A DNA stretch of 18,005 nucleotides from Candidatus Thalassarchaeum betae (GCA_022448665.1 JAKUUO010000024.1:1-18005); one strand, 5' to 3'. Numbered from the stretch's first letter, positions 1 through 8,070 are shown. Made by a program: numbers and translations. The notes: generated by a model from the letters alone, not told the origin.

Positions 1-1
1 T

Positions 2-1177
2 TCCAGGATGCAACCTCTCGAGATACTGAGGAGCCAGCACGAAGTCAGACTCTCCTCACGGGGGATCCAGAGGCTGACCTCGCGTCTGCCGGCCACAGTT
101 GGTCTGACCATCAGATCGAGCATGAGGAAGCCGATGAGACTGATATTCACTTTCTTCGCAGTAGGACTTTCCATGCTAATCTTCGGTACTATGTCCCTGA
201 TGATGGACTCCATGGGCGAGGTCTTCGGAGTAGATGGTCAGAACTGGGACGCTCAGGTCAACGTGCCGTTCGGAGGAGAGGACGCGGTAATCGGATGGGC
301 CGAGGAGAACGGGGCGGGCCACGAGTCAATGTTGGTTTTCCCAGGGAATGCCGAGGGGGACACGAGGCAGTTCCTAGCCTACGGACTCGATGTCATCTCG
401 ACCGGTGATGATGCTATGTTGCCACTCAATCTGAAGGAAGGCTCACTCCCTGCATCCGGAGCGACAATCACTCAGGTACTAGTCGACGAAGGAACCATGA
501 TGTTCCTCGAATGGGAGGTCGGTCAGACCCAGACCGTCATGTTCGGACCGTTCTCTCTCGATGTCGAGATTGCCGGGGTAACTAGGGGCGAGATCTCTCG
601 AACTATCTACTTCCACCGCTCAGACCTCTCTGATGCAATTGGGCTAGAAGCGACTACAGTTTTCCTGAGTCTACCAGAGGGAGTCGAATTGGACCAGCAG
701 ATTGGCGAGATGTCAATCGGAATCACCCAGAAGCAGGATATGTTGGACTCCTTCGACTCGCTGCTAGAGAAGCAGCAGGGAATCTACAACGCCATTCTTG
801 GATTGGGAGTCATCATAGCCATCGCAGTACTCTTCAACACCCTGTTGATGAACCTCTCCGAGCGCGACTCGGAGTTGGCCACCCTAAGAGTACTAGGTGC
901 CCCGATATCGAGAATCAGGTCGATGATGCTGGGTGAGCATCTGGCGATTGGCCTGATTGGAGGAGTTCTCGCTGCGATGTTCACAATTGTCATGGCCCAG
1001 TACCTAATTTCCGCAATGGTCCAGTGGGCCTTCTTCTTCACTCTGCAACCCGACACCATGGCCGCACTCAAACTGATTCTGATCGTCGTTGTGATTTCAG
1101 TGATATGCACTCCCTACGGAACTTACCGCGTGAGCAGGATGGACCTAGTCGAGAAGGTCAAAGACCTCTCTCAGTAG
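2..1177 (+). CDS. FtsX/MacB-type ABC permease, C-terminal part (5' end outside window)
   Basis: This is a membrane permease subunit of the FtsX/MacB type, which usually works with an ABC ATPase in lipoprotein or substrate export or in mechanotransmission. From the first in-frame ATG (position 8) there are 389 residues. A first TM segment lies at about 44-66, an external domain of about 190 residues follows, and then come three TM segments at about 262-284, 312-335 and 353-372. The cytoplasmic loop ERDSELATLRVLGA between the second and third is a hallmark of the FtsX domain. The frame stays open to the left edge, and residues 1-40 (with RSSMRKPMR just before the first TM) look like the linker between the two halves of a long duplicated permease. 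The real start is therefore probably upstream and the N-terminal half is missing. No ATPase gene is visible here. The family is secure; the substrate is unknown. Confidence 0.85.
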   Translation, partial: SRMQPLEILRSQHEVRLSSRGIQRLTSRLPATVGLTIRSSMRKPMRLIFTFFAVGLSMLIFGTMSLMMDSMGEVFGVDGQNWDAQVNVPFGGEDAVIGWAEENGAGHESMLVFPGNAEGDTRQFLAYGLDVISTGDDAMLPLNLKEGSLPASGATITQVLVDEGTMMFLEWEVGQTQTVMFGPFSLDVEIAGVTRGEISRTIYFHRSDLSDAIGLEATTVFLSLPEGVELDQQIGEMSIGITQKQDMLDSFDSLLEKQQGIYNAILGLGVIIAIAVLFNTLLMNLSERDSELATLRVLGAPISRIRSMMLGEHLAIGLIGGVLAAMFTIVMAQYLISAMVQWAFFFTLQPDTMAALKLILIVVVISVICTPYGTYRVSRMDLVEKVKDLSQ

Positions 1178-1186
1178 TGGCCGTCT

Positions 1187-1969
1187 GTGCGAGTCGTCAC
1201 TTGGAACCTAAATGGCATCAGGGCAGCCCATCGGAAGGGACTAGATCGATTCATCGACCTCATAGATGCCGACATCTGGCTGTTTCAGGAGACGCGAGCT
1301 CTTCCAGAGCAGATGCCCCCTGACTGGGCGCCTCCGGACGGTCATGAGGTGCTCTGGCACCCGGCTGAGAAGAAGGGATACTCAGGCGTTATGACATGCT
1401 CTCGAGTGGGTCTTTCTGAGGTCGGGCGTGGTATAGACACGGAGCTTGACGAGACCAGTGACCCCGATGGTAGGGTACTGCACACCGAGCACGGAGATTT
1501 GCACTGCGTCAACATGTACCTGCCTAACGGCTCGTCCGGTCCCGAGCGCCAGGCGTACAAGGACAGATGGATCGATGACATGCTGGTCTGGTCCAAGCGC
1601 TTCACCGACTCAGACGAGCCTGCACTGCTCTGCGGCGACCTCAACATCGCCCATGAAGAGGACGACATCTGGAACCCATCGGGCAACCGGAAGACCTCGG
1701 GGTTCCTCGAACACGAGCGCAAGTGGTTCACCCGCCTGCTCGACAGCGGCTGGCACGATCTCTTGCGCATCCACATCGGTCCGGGCAAGGGGCCGTACAC
1801 ATGGTGGTCGAACCGCGGTCGTGCAAGGGAGCTTGACCGCGGCTGGAGGATCGACTACGTGCTAGCCAATGCCGCCGCAAGACCCCTGTTCAAATCGGCC
1901 GAGGTGCTTCGTGAGGGGGGGCTGACCGTCTCTGACCACGCGCCTCTGATAGTCGACCTAGACATGTGA
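1187..1969 (+). CDS. xthA: Exonuclease III / AP endonuclease
   Basis: This is a DNA repair enzyme of the ExoIII (EEP) family. It cleaves the backbone at abasic sites and removes 3' blocking groups in base excision repair. The 260-residue length is usual for the family. The catalytic set is complete: WNLNGIR with N7, QE at 34-35 (metal ligand E35), MYLPN with Y111, GDLN with D151 and N153, RIDYVL with D223, and SDH with D250/H251. Translation starts at a GTG only 9 nt after the permease stop; the next residues (RVVTWNLNG) are the conserved N-terminal strand, so no later start is possible. It could be read through from the permease gene, and it is closed by the hairpin at 1971-1994. Specificity between RNA, AP and exonuclease activity cannot be read from the sequence. 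Confidence 0.95.
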   Translation: MRVVTWNLNGIRAAHRKGLDRFIDLIDADIWLFQETRALPEQMPPDWAPPDGHEVLWHPAEKKGYSGVMTCSRVGLSEVGRGIDTELDETSDPDGRVLHTEHGDLHCVNMYLPNGSSGPERQAYKDRWIDDMLVWSKRFTDSDEPALLCGDLNIAHEEDDIWNPSGNRKTSGFLEHERKWFTRLLDSGWHDLLRIHIGPGKGPYTWWSNRGRARELDRGWRIDYVLANAAARPLFKSAEVLREGGLTVSDHAPLIVDLDM

Positions 1970-1970
1970 T

Positions 1971-1994
1971 CCGCTCCCTTTGGGAGCGGGTTTT
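1971..1994 (+). terminator. Hairpin terminator after exonuclease III
   Basis: A perfect 8-bp stem CCGCTCCC / GGGAGCGG with a TTT loop is followed by GTTTT, starting 2 nt after the exonuclease III stop. The GC-rich stem plus T-run has the form of an intrinsic terminator. In archaea the T-run does most of the work, and here it is short, so termination may be partial. Confidence 0.7.
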
Positions 1995-2000
1995 ACCTCA

Positions 2001-2022
2001 AAAGGTGGCATGCGCCACCTTT
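2001..2022 (+). promoter_or_regulatory. Perfect inverted repeat in front of the shikimate operon
   Basis: The arms AAAGGTGGC and GCCACCTTT (9 of 9 paired) flank a 4-nt centre ATGC. The repeat lies 6 nt after the preceding terminator's T-run and 27 nt before the ADH synthase ATG. This is where an operator, or a 5' leader hairpin, of the shikimate operon would be expected. I see no convincing TATA box in the 80-nt gap, so the promoter position is unknown. It could also act as a second terminator hairpin, but no long T-run follows it. Confidence 0.45.
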
Positions 2023-2049
2023 CAAGTGATGAAGCACTGGCGAGGACGG

Positions 2050-2844
2050 ATGACGGATACCTTAGAAGACAGGCTGGCCCGAATCCTACCGGGTGGCAAG
2101 GGAGTCTGGATCCCTATGGACCATGGGGTCGGAGAGTATCCCGAGGCAGGTCTCGAGAGAATGGATTCGACGGTCGATTCGGTAATCGAAGGGGGTGCTG
2201 ATGCTATCGTCCTGCACAAGGGGGTGCTGAGCCAACAAGCCGACAGAACTGGTTGGGGCGGCTTCGTCTGCCATGTCTCCGCCTCGACTGTCCACGGAGG
2301 ACCACGATCGCAGGCCAAGGTCAGTGTCGCCAACGCTGAGGAGTGCTGGCAGCGTGGCGCTATGGGAGTATCGGGACAGGTCAACCTCGGTGACGAGGCC
2401 GAGCCCGAGATGATATCGCAACTGGGCGCGCTGACCACCGAGGCGTTCCCGCTAGGAATGCCCGTACTGGGCATGATCTACCCCCGCGGCCCGAACCTCA
2501 AGATTGCGGATGACGATGACACAGGCGGTGTAGCTCACGCTGCCCGGATTGCCTGGGAACTCGGTTGCAGTGTCGTCAAGGTGCCATGGACCGGCTCAGC
2601 CGACTCATTTCACCAAGTCACTGAAGCGGTCCCGATCCCAGTTCTCATCGCGGGAGGGTCTCGAGGCATCCCGTTCCGCGAACTCCTCGACATTGTGGAG
2701 GCTGCCATGGGCGTGGGAGGCAGCGGAGTCTGCATGGGCAGACAGGTGTTCGGAACTGACGATACTGCAGCCCACGTGGCCGCTCTGCGAGCGATAATCC
2801 ACGATGGGGCGAGCGCAGCTGAGGCTGCAGAACTCCTTGGGTAG
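2050..2844 (+). CDS. aroA': 2-amino-3,7-dideoxy-D-threo-hept-6-ulosonate (ADH) synthase, aldolase-type AroA'
   Basis: This class I aldolase (DeoC/LacD fold) is the likely first enzyme of the archaeal aromatic pathway. It joins L-aspartate semialdehyde with a 6-deoxy-5-ketofructose phosphate to give ADH, replacing DAHP synthase. In the 264 residues, IPMDHGV (D24) matches the family's active-site Asp segment, MIYPRG (Y144) the catalytic Tyr, and VVKVPWTG carries the Schiff-base Lys (K177). AGGSRG (201-206) and CMGRQVF form the phosphate-binding end. An in-frame extension reaches back to 1966 but would read through the terminator and the inverted repeat, so the ATG at 2050, with GAGG just upstream, is chosen. 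The same fold includes archaeal fructose-bisphosphate aldolase; the 3-dehydroquinate synthase II gene 7 nt downstream decides for the aromatic pathway. It is the first gene of a four-gene operon. Confidence 0.88.
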   Translation: MTDTLEDRLARILPGGKGVWIPMDHGVGEYPEAGLERMDSTVDSVIEGGADAIVLHKGVLSQQADRTGWGGFVCHVSASTVHGGPRSQAKVSVANAEECWQRGAMGVSGQVNLGDEAEPEMISQLGALTTEAFPLGMPVLGMIYPRGPNLKIADDDDTGGVAHAARIAWELGCSVVKVPWTGSADSFHQVTEAVPIPVLIAGGSRGIPFRELLDIVEAAMGVGGSGVCMGRQVFGTDDTAAHVAALRAIIHDGASAAEAAELLG

Positions 2845-2851
2845 TGATCTG

Positions 2852-3802
2852 ATGGAACTCTGGCTCGATGCTACCAACACCGACTCAAACTCTCTCCCGA
2901 AGGGGGCCAGTCGTGTCTGGGATGGCAGAGCACCGGATGTCGCCGAGGTCGCACTGGGTGACTACCGCGGACAGGACGAGGCCCGCTCCCTCGTCGGGAT
3001 GGTGCCATGGATCCTCCTCCGATGCTCCGACTGGACGATGATTCCATTGGAGAACATCGTCGCCGCTGCCTGTGGCAGCGGGACACGTGTGGCTGCGGCC
3101 ATCTCGGATGAGGTTGACCTACCGGGTGCGGCCTTCGCGCTCGAGCACGGCGTCGATGCCGTCTTGCTACCACCAGAGACAGACTCAGGAGCCCTCTGGG
3201 CTGCAGCTAGGGAGTTGGCATCAACGAGCACCGATGAAGACGAGGCCGAGCCAACTTCCAGCGAGCTGTCGACTGCCACCGTGCTCTCAGTAGAGTCAGG
3301 TGGCGTCGGTGAGAGGCTCTGCGTCGACCTGATCGAGAGGCTTGCTCCGGGTGAGGGAATGGCAATCGGCTCCGCTTCAGGGACTCTATGCCTAATCCAC
3401 GGCGAGACCCTGCCCTCGGAGTATGTGCCGTCCCGACCCTTCCGCATTAATGCCGGGGCGGTGCATGCATACGCCCTCATGGCAGACGGTTCGACCAGGT
3501 ACCTCAGCGAGCTTCGTGCCGGTGATGTGGTGGCTGTGCTATCTGCGGACGGCAGTCGGCGCTCGGCCAGCATCGGACGACTCAAGATCGAGCGCCGCCC
3601 ATTCCTCCTAGTCCGATTCGAGTGTGGCTCCGTAGAGGGCCAACTCATAGCTCAGCAGGCGGAGACCGCCCGCCTAGTCTCCCCTACCGGCGAGGCGCTG
3701 TCAGTGACCGGGCTGGAGTCCGGCGACGAGATGCTGGTCCGTCTCGACAGTAGCATGAGGCACATCGGGCAAGCACTGCCGGGGGAGGTGAGTGAGAGAT
3801 GA
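2852..3802 (+). CDS. aroB': 3-dehydroquinate synthase II (AroB')
   Basis: This enzyme converts ADH to 3-dehydroquinate by NAD-dependent oxidative deamination and cyclisation, the second archaeal step of the shikimate pathway. The protein has 316 residues, somewhat shorter than the Methanocaldococcus enzyme (about 360 from memory), mainly in the N-terminal half. The conserved C-terminal half is intact: GVGERLCVDLI (151-161), PFRINAGAVHAY (196-207), TRYLSEL (215-221), GRLKIERRP (242-250) and QQAETARLV. An acidic, Ser/Thr-rich linker at about 125-145 separates the halves. The ATG at 2852 is the natural start, 7 nt after the previous stop; an in-frame upstream ATG at 2804 lies inside the aldolase gene and is not used. 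Its stop overlaps the next start by ATGA, which implies translational coupling. Confidence 0.93.
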   Translation: MELWLDATNTDSNSLPKGASRVWDGRAPDVAEVALGDYRGQDEARSLVGMVPWILLRCSDWTMIPLENIVAAACGSGTRVAAAISDEVDLPGAAFALEHGVDAVLLPPETDSGALWAAARELASTSTDEDEAEPTSSELSTATVLSVESGGVGERLCVDLIERLAPGEGMAIGSASGTLCLIHGETLPSEYVPSRPFRINAGAVHAYALMADGSTRYLSELRAGDVVAVLSADGSRRSASIGRLKIERRPFLLVRFECGSVEGQLIAQQAETARLVSPTGEALSVTGLESGDEMLVRLDSSMRHIGQALPGEVSER

Positions 3803-4665
3803 CGTCCTTCGGAACTGGTCGAGCCAACGGTGGGATATCGATACTCCACGCCGCAGGGCTAGGCAAGGGCTGCTCCGTCGGCCTCCAACTAGAAACCCAG
3901 GTCAGTCTGGTCGAAGGGCCGGCTTTCGTACCGCAGGACGAGCACAGGGTGCTCGACTCAGTGCTTGCTGTATGGGGCGAGTTCGGCTACCCGACGCCTG
4001 ACGGCACCGGATGGAGGGTCGAAACCGAGGTTCCTGTGGGGCAGGGTCTGAAATCGAGCGCTGCCCTGGCCTGCGCAGCTGCTCGAGCTCTTAACGAGGC
4101 ATCGTGGACGGGGCTTTCCGACCCCCAGATAGTCGACATTGCAGTCGCTGCACAGAGAAGGTCGGGCTGCACCATCACAGGCAGCATGGACGATGCATGG
4201 GCTGCAATCTCACCCGGGTGGAAGTTAGTAGACCCTGAGCAGGCTTCGCATGACTCAATTCTGCTTGAAGGCGACATCGAGACCGGCTTGTCCGTGCTCG
4301 TAGCCCTAAGGGGCCCTAGGAACGGGCGCGTCGAGCCTGAAGCCTTCGCAAATCAGTCGAAATTGTTCGAGCGGGCCCTGGCTTCGCTTTCCAGCGGCTC
4401 CATCTTCGCAGCAATGTCCGCCAATGGGATGGCGGTGGCCGCGGCGACCGGGGATGACGAGGCCCTTCGAATATGCAACTCGACTATTGCCAGAGGCGCG
4501 ATTTCTGCTGGGGTTACCGGCTCTGGGCCAGCGATCGCAATCATCTGCTACGAACAGCACGCGGATTCGCTCGCCGAGTTCGTGCGTGAATCCGGAATGG
4601 AAGTCATAGCGGCGGCATTCACCCAATCCCGGGTGCAGAGCGAGGAGGCGTCCCGATGGGAATGA
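3799..4665 (+). CDS. aroK: Archaeal shikimate kinase (GHMP kinase family)
   Basis: This kinase phosphorylates shikimate at the 3-position using ATP. It belongs to the GHMP (homoserine/mevalonate kinase) superfamily, not to the P-loop AroK family of bacteria. In the 288 residues the ATP-binding motif VPVGQGLKSSAALA lies at 79-92, a central GSMDDAWAA segment at 128-136, and the C-terminal GHMP glycine motif VTGSGPAIAII at about 239-249. The N-terminal GTGRANGGISILHA segment is the substrate-side strand and loop. The start overlaps the 3-dehydroquinate synthase stop (ATGA), and the end overlaps the chorismate synthase gene. Homoserine or mevalonate kinase are excluded mainly by the operon context. 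EPSP synthase, the next enzyme of the pathway, is absent from the window. Confidence 0.92.
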   Translation: MTSFGTGRANGGISILHAAGLGKGCSVGLQLETQVSLVEGPAFVPQDEHRVLDSVLAVWGEFGYPTPDGTGWRVETEVPVGQGLKSSAALACAAARALNEASWTGLSDPQIVDIAVAAQRRSGCTITGSMDDAWAAISPGWKLVDPEQASHDSILLEGDIETGLSVLVALRGPRNGRVEPEAFANQSKLFERALASLSSGSIFAAMSANGMAVAAATGDDEALRICNSTIARGAISAGVTGSGPAIAIICYEQHADSLAEFVRESGMEVIAAAFTQSRVQSEEASRWE

Positions 4666-5762
4666 GGTTCGGGGACAGCCTCCAGGTCACCCTCTTCGGT
4701 GAGAGTCACGGCTCTTGTGTCGGCGCCCTCATCGAGGGGATGCCAGCAGGAACCCCGATCGACCCAGCCGCCCTAGCCGAGGACATAGCTAGGCGGCGTC
4801 CAGGGCGCAAGGGCCTCTCCACTCGCTCTGAGCGCGACGAGTGTGAGATCCTCTCCGGTGTCTACGAAGGCAGGGCCACCGGCTGGCCGATACTCCTGCT
4901 CACCCGCAACTCAGATGTGCGCTCGTCCGACTACTCCTTCCTCCCCGACCATCCCCGTCCAGGTCACGCAGACATGGCCGAGGGCATCCGCTTGGGTGGC
5001 GCCAACGACCCTCGCGGCGGCGGCTCACAGTCCGCTCGCCTAACTTTCGGACTGGTCTCCGCCGGCAGCCAGGTCAGAGCTCTGCTAGATGACGTCGGCT
5101 GGTCCTGTGCCGCTCATCTCCACAGCATTGGTGAAGTCAGTGCCAAGCCTCTTTTCGAGTTGGAGAGGACCGCGGCTTTGGACCCAGCCAGTGACATGGG
5201 TCGTCTGAACTGCAGAGACCCGGAGGCGGCGGCTAGGATGTCGGAGCACCTTGAATCAGTCAAAAAAGAGCTCGACACCGTTGGCTCGACCGTCGAGCTC
5301 CTCATTGAAGGCCTCCCCATCGGCGTGGGCGAGCCGTGGTTCGACGGCATCGAGCCAGCTCTCGCACGCGGGCTGATGGCGATACCCGGAGCCCGCGCCG
5401 TCGAGTTCGCCCATGGCGTCGACTCGTCATCGATGCGCGGCTCACAGCACAACGACGCTTGGCTTCCAGGCGATGCCGAGCCAGTTCCCGAGGGCGCCCA
5501 GACCGGTCAGGCCGACGGCATCCTCGGAGGCCGTTCCACCAGCGCTCCCATCAGGGCCAAAGTTCACTTCAAGCCGCCCAGCAGTCTGCCTCGAGAGCAG
5601 TTCACCCTGCATCTACCCAGCAATCAGGTGCGCCCACTCAAGGTCGGAGGCAGGCATGACCCGGTCATCGGCCCAAGGGCCGCTCCCATCGTAGAGGCAG
5701 TCGCGATGCTGGTCATCGCGGACCTCGGGATGCTCGGCGGCTTCATCGGCGAGGCTGAGTGA
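4656..5762 (+). CDS. aroC: Chorismate synthase
   Basis: This enzyme makes chorismate from 5-enolpyruvylshikimate-3-phosphate using reduced FMN without net redox change. It has 368 residues, the usual length. Diagnostic motifs are FGESHG (14-19), ARRRPGRKGLSTR (45-57), EGRATGWPI (71-79), HPRPGHAD (99-106), GGGSQSARLT (121-130), RSTSAPIRAKVHFKP near the FMN site, and GRHDPVIGPRAAPIVEA near the C-terminus. The GGGxxSxRLT form resembles the Firmicutes-type variant rather than the common GGRSSARET. Two starts are possible: ATG 4656 overlaps the kinase gene by 10 nt and has GGAGG about 7 nt upstream; ATG 4662 would give an ATGA overlap but a distant SD. I prefer 4656. The stop abuts the convergent membrane-protein stop with no spacer. 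Confidence 0.96.
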   Translation: MGMRFGDSLQVTLFGESHGSCVGALIEGMPAGTPIDPAALAEDIARRRPGRKGLSTRSERDECEILSGVYEGRATGWPILLLTRNSDVRSSDYSFLPDHPRPGHADMAEGIRLGGANDPRGGGSQSARLTFGLVSAGSQVRALLDDVGWSCAAHLHSIGEVSAKPLFELERTAALDPASDMGRLNCRDPEAAARMSEHLESVKKELDTVGSTVELLIEGLPIGVGEPWFDGIEPALARGLMAIPGARAVEFAHGVDSSSMRGSQHNDAWLPGDAEPVPEGAQTGQADGILGGRSTSAPIRAKVHFKPPSSLPREQFTLHLPSNQVRPLKVGGRHDPVIGPRAAPIVEAVAMLVIADLGMLGGFIGEAE

Positions 5763-6698
5763 TCAGGCGTTCTTCTCGCGCATCTGCTGGATTCGCAGAG
5801 GCAGGTTGACCGCGAACATAGCCGCTATCACCGTGAACACCATGATGGTGCCGAGAGCGACTCCGTAGACGCTCGTCAGTTCGACGCTCTCCCCCAGCCT
5901 TTCTGCTGACACCTCGTCGAAGAGCCCAACGAAAGCAGGGATGATCAGGTTGATCATCAGCGTCACCAGTGCAACCATGCCAGCGATGACAGGTGTGATG
6001 GCCAGCGCCCTGTGGTAGCGCGAGGTGATCTTGGTGACTTGCATCACGTACACCTCACCGGTTCGAATCGATGTGTCCAGCATAGAGAATCGGATGATGC
6101 CGCTGGTCAGTTCCATGTACATTACTAGGAATACCGCGTAGAAGATTAGCAGGATTTTCTGCGATATCTCCCCTTCAGGGAGAAGGTCGAGTCCGAACTC
6201 GACCTTGCTGCCGGCGAATCGCAGAGTCACTAGGATGAGCAGAACATAGGAGGCCAGTATCGCCCGCTGGTCCCGCTGGAAGATTCCGTACATCCCACCT
6301 ACCAGTCCGGACAGTATGATGACCATGTGGAGAACGCCACCGAAGGCGGGGAATCCCAGCGTGTTGGTGATTGTGAACCAGACGGTTCCCGATACAGGGG
6401 TCACCATGAAGGTCAGGAAGCAGAGCACGAACAGCACTCCGGCCGAACCCATCTGCAGCGAGGAGACCATTCTGTCCGGCGGCAGGAATTTCATCGTGCT
6501 GACGATCGGCCCTCCGAAGAACGACTCGATGACGCTTGGAACGTGGACTTCTGGAATCGCATCCGCCGGAATTTCGGAACTATACTTCAGGTTCCCCGCT
6601 GCCTTCCTGCGGCTCGGGGGCGCAGACTTCACAGTCTTGCCTTCGTACAGGTGAGCAGTGTCGCTGGCATCTTCCACAGGCATATCGTCGTCGGCCAT
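5763..6698 (-). CDS. Polytopic membrane protein of the MoxR/DUF58 cluster (about six TM)
   Basis: I do not recognise a named family. The 311-residue protein has a hydrophilic N-terminus of about 75 residues, including a basic PPSRRK patch. About six hydrophobic segments follow, at roughly 86-105, 118-137, 145-162, 181-202, 232-262 and 277-300, then a basic cytoplasmic tail RIQQMREKNA. No catalytic motif is evident. It is the last gene of a minus-strand series. A strong SD (AGGAGGTGA, minus strand, 6704-6712) begins within the TAG stop of the DUF58 gene, so translation of the two is probably coupled. By position it is probably a membrane partner of the MoxR/DUF58/DUF4350 module; a role as scaffold or substrate of that complex is inference. 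It ends flush against the chorismate synthase stop on the other strand. Confidence 0.8.
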   Translation of the reverse strand: MADDDMPVEDASDTAHLYEGKTVKSAPPSRRKAAGNLKYSSEIPADAIPEVHVPSVIESFFGGPIVSTMKFLPPDRMVSSLQMGSAGVLFVLCFLTFMVTPVSGTVWFTITNTLGFPAFGGVLHMVIILSGLVGGMYGIFQRDQRAILASYVLLILVTLRFAGSKVEFGLDLLPEGEISQKILLIFYAVFLVMYMELTSGIIRFSMLDTSIRTGEVYVMQVTKITSRYHRALAITPVIAGMVALVTLMINLIIPAFVGLFDEVSAERLGESVELTSVYGVALGTIMVFTVIAAMFAVNLPLRIQQMREKNA

Positions 6699-6703
6699 AC
6701 CGT

Positions 6704-6714
6704 CTCACCTCCTA
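6704..6714 (-). promoter_or_regulatory. Shine-Dalgarno site fused to the upstream stop codon
   Basis: On the minus strand the DUF58 stop TAG runs directly into a full SD, TAGGAGGTGA, followed about 5 nt later by the ATG of the membrane protein at 6698. A terminating ribosome would sit on the next gene's initiation site. This fixes the start of that gene and supports termination-reinitiation coupling. Confidence 0.75.
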
Positions 6715-8031
6715 GAATCCCCTCGCTCCTCCTAGAGCGGTGTTGAGCAGCATGTCTGGCTCCCAATCCATCACGTTTGCACCTAGGCCACGCAACTCGC
6801 TGAGCAGGATGTCCCGCTCGGTCTTGAGGACCTCATAACCGGTCCTGTCGAGTCGCCTTGCGTCGAACTCGAACTCGAGGCTGCTCGGTGATAGGATAGT
6901 CACATCGAAGTTCCTCGCTCTGAGATCACGCACAGCGTCGATAACCGTTGGATCGTCTTCGAGCGGACTCATGATGATGACCGGGCTGCCTCGGTTGATG
7001 TGTGGCATGATTCTGTTGGTCACCACTCTCAGTGGTGTGTTGCCCCTGGCCATCGCACCTGCCAGTTTTGTCAGGAGGACATACAGTTGTTTTTTCCCGG
7101 TGTCTCGGTCGACTGAGACAATCTCATCACCGTAGGTGACGAGACCGACCGAATCACGGCGGGCCAAGAAGTACTGCGCCAGGCTCGCCGCTGCTCTGGT
7201 GCTGTACACCAGTGAGTTCCGGCTCACAGGGCCGGTCTCTGCGACCGACCTGCTGTCGACAATCAGGATGATGTCACTGACGGCGTCGCGTTCGTACTCG
7301 TTCACCATCATCTTGCCGCCACTGCGAGCGGTGGCGTTCCAGTTGACCTTCCTCATCGGGTCTCCAGGGACGTACTCTCGCAGGTTGTAGAAGTTCGAGC
7401 CCTCACCCGGGTTGCGGATGTTTACGGCCCCGGTGAAGATTTTCGGAACCCTGCTCTTGATCATGGCGTCCTTGATGTCCTCCATCTTGGGGAAGACTAG
7501 GAAGTCGTCGTAGAGGTGTATCTCACGCTCGTTGTGGAACAGCCCGAAGGCGTCCTGTACCCGTATGCACACTGGGCCGAGTGTGTAGAAGCCCCTCAGG
7601 GGCGTCTCGATGGTGTACGAGATTTCCGTCTCTCGCTGGGGGCCGAGCTCCATCAGCACGTAGTTAGCGCCCTTCTTGATGCGCATCACATCTGGTACTC
7701 TGTCACGGACCTCCAGAACCTTGGAGAGATTTGAACGGTTCTGGATTCTCAGAGTGACGTCGATCTCGCCATCCTCGAATATCCTAACAGAGGAGACTCG
7801 ACGAAGTGCCGAAAGTGAGTGCAACTGGATTCCCTCATCGCCTTCGGCATCATCCATCCTCCTCCCGGATGCCGCGACATCAGCGTGCGAGGTTCGGAAC
7901 GCCGCCCAGGTTAGGAAAGACAGCAGCACCACAGCGACTGTCACTAACTGGGGGTTGCGTAGGACGAGGCCGAGCAGGTAGAGAGCGACAGCCAGCGCTG
8001 CGAACATCGCTGACTTTCGACTCCATGCCAC
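6712..8031 (-). CDS. DUF58 family protein (MoxR partner)
   Basis: This 439-residue DUF58 protein is typical of operons with MoxR AAA+ ATPases, where it is thought to act with the ATPase in assembly or maturation of other proteins. Two N-terminal TM helices (about 8-25 and 28-46) are followed by a beta-rich domain and then the diagnostic DUF58 segment VPGDPMRKVNWNATARSG at 221-238. A vWA-like fold follows: strand DIILIVD ends at D259, with SRSV behind it. The usual metal-site pattern D-x-S-x-S is not complete here (D259-S-R-S262), so a working MIDAS is doubtful. The start is GTG at 8031, supported by GGAGG just upstream on the minus strand. The gap from the MoxR stop is 39 nt. Confidence 0.9.
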   Translation of the reverse strand: MAWSRKSAMFAALAVALYLLGLVLRNPQLVTVAVVLLSFLTWAAFRTSHADVAASGRRMDDAEGDEGIQLHSLSALRRVSSVRIFEDGEIDVTLRIQNRSNLSKVLEVRDRVPDVMRIKKGANYVLMELGPQRETEISYTIETPLRGFYTLGPVCIRVQDAFGLFHNEREIHLYDDFLVFPKMEDIKDAMIKSRVPKIFTGAVNIRNPGEGSNFYNLREYVPGDPMRKVNWNATARSGGKMMVNEYERDAVSDIILIVDSRSVAETGPVSRNSLVYSTRAAASLAQYFLARRDSVGLVTYGDEIVSVDRDTGKKQLYVLLTKLAGAMARGNTPLRVVTNRIMPHINRGSPVIIMSPLEDDPTVIDAVRDLRARNFDVTILSPSSLEFEFDARRLDRTGYEVLKTERDILLSELRGLGANVMDWEPDMLLNTALGGARGF

Positions 8032-8070
8032 GGTCCTCCACCTCCTGCTCCGGACCCCTCTGCATCTTCC

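Noticed and set aside
1966..2049. In-frame N-terminal extension of the ADH synthase gene from a GTG at 1966
   Set aside because: It would overlap the exonuclease III stop and translate through the terminator hairpin and the inverted repeat; the encoded residues match nothing in the family, and ATG 2050 gives the normal N-terminus.
2050..2844. Archaeal class I fructose-bisphosphate aldolase
   Set aside because: Same fold and Lys motif, but the gene leads an operon with three other shikimate-pathway genes, which favours ADH synthase.
2962..3648. Long open frame (228 codons) on the minus strand over the 3-dehydroquinate synthase gene
   Set aside because: It is a shadow of a well-recognised gene; its Arg/Ser/Pro-rich translation has no domain and is typical of the opposite frame of GC-rich genes.
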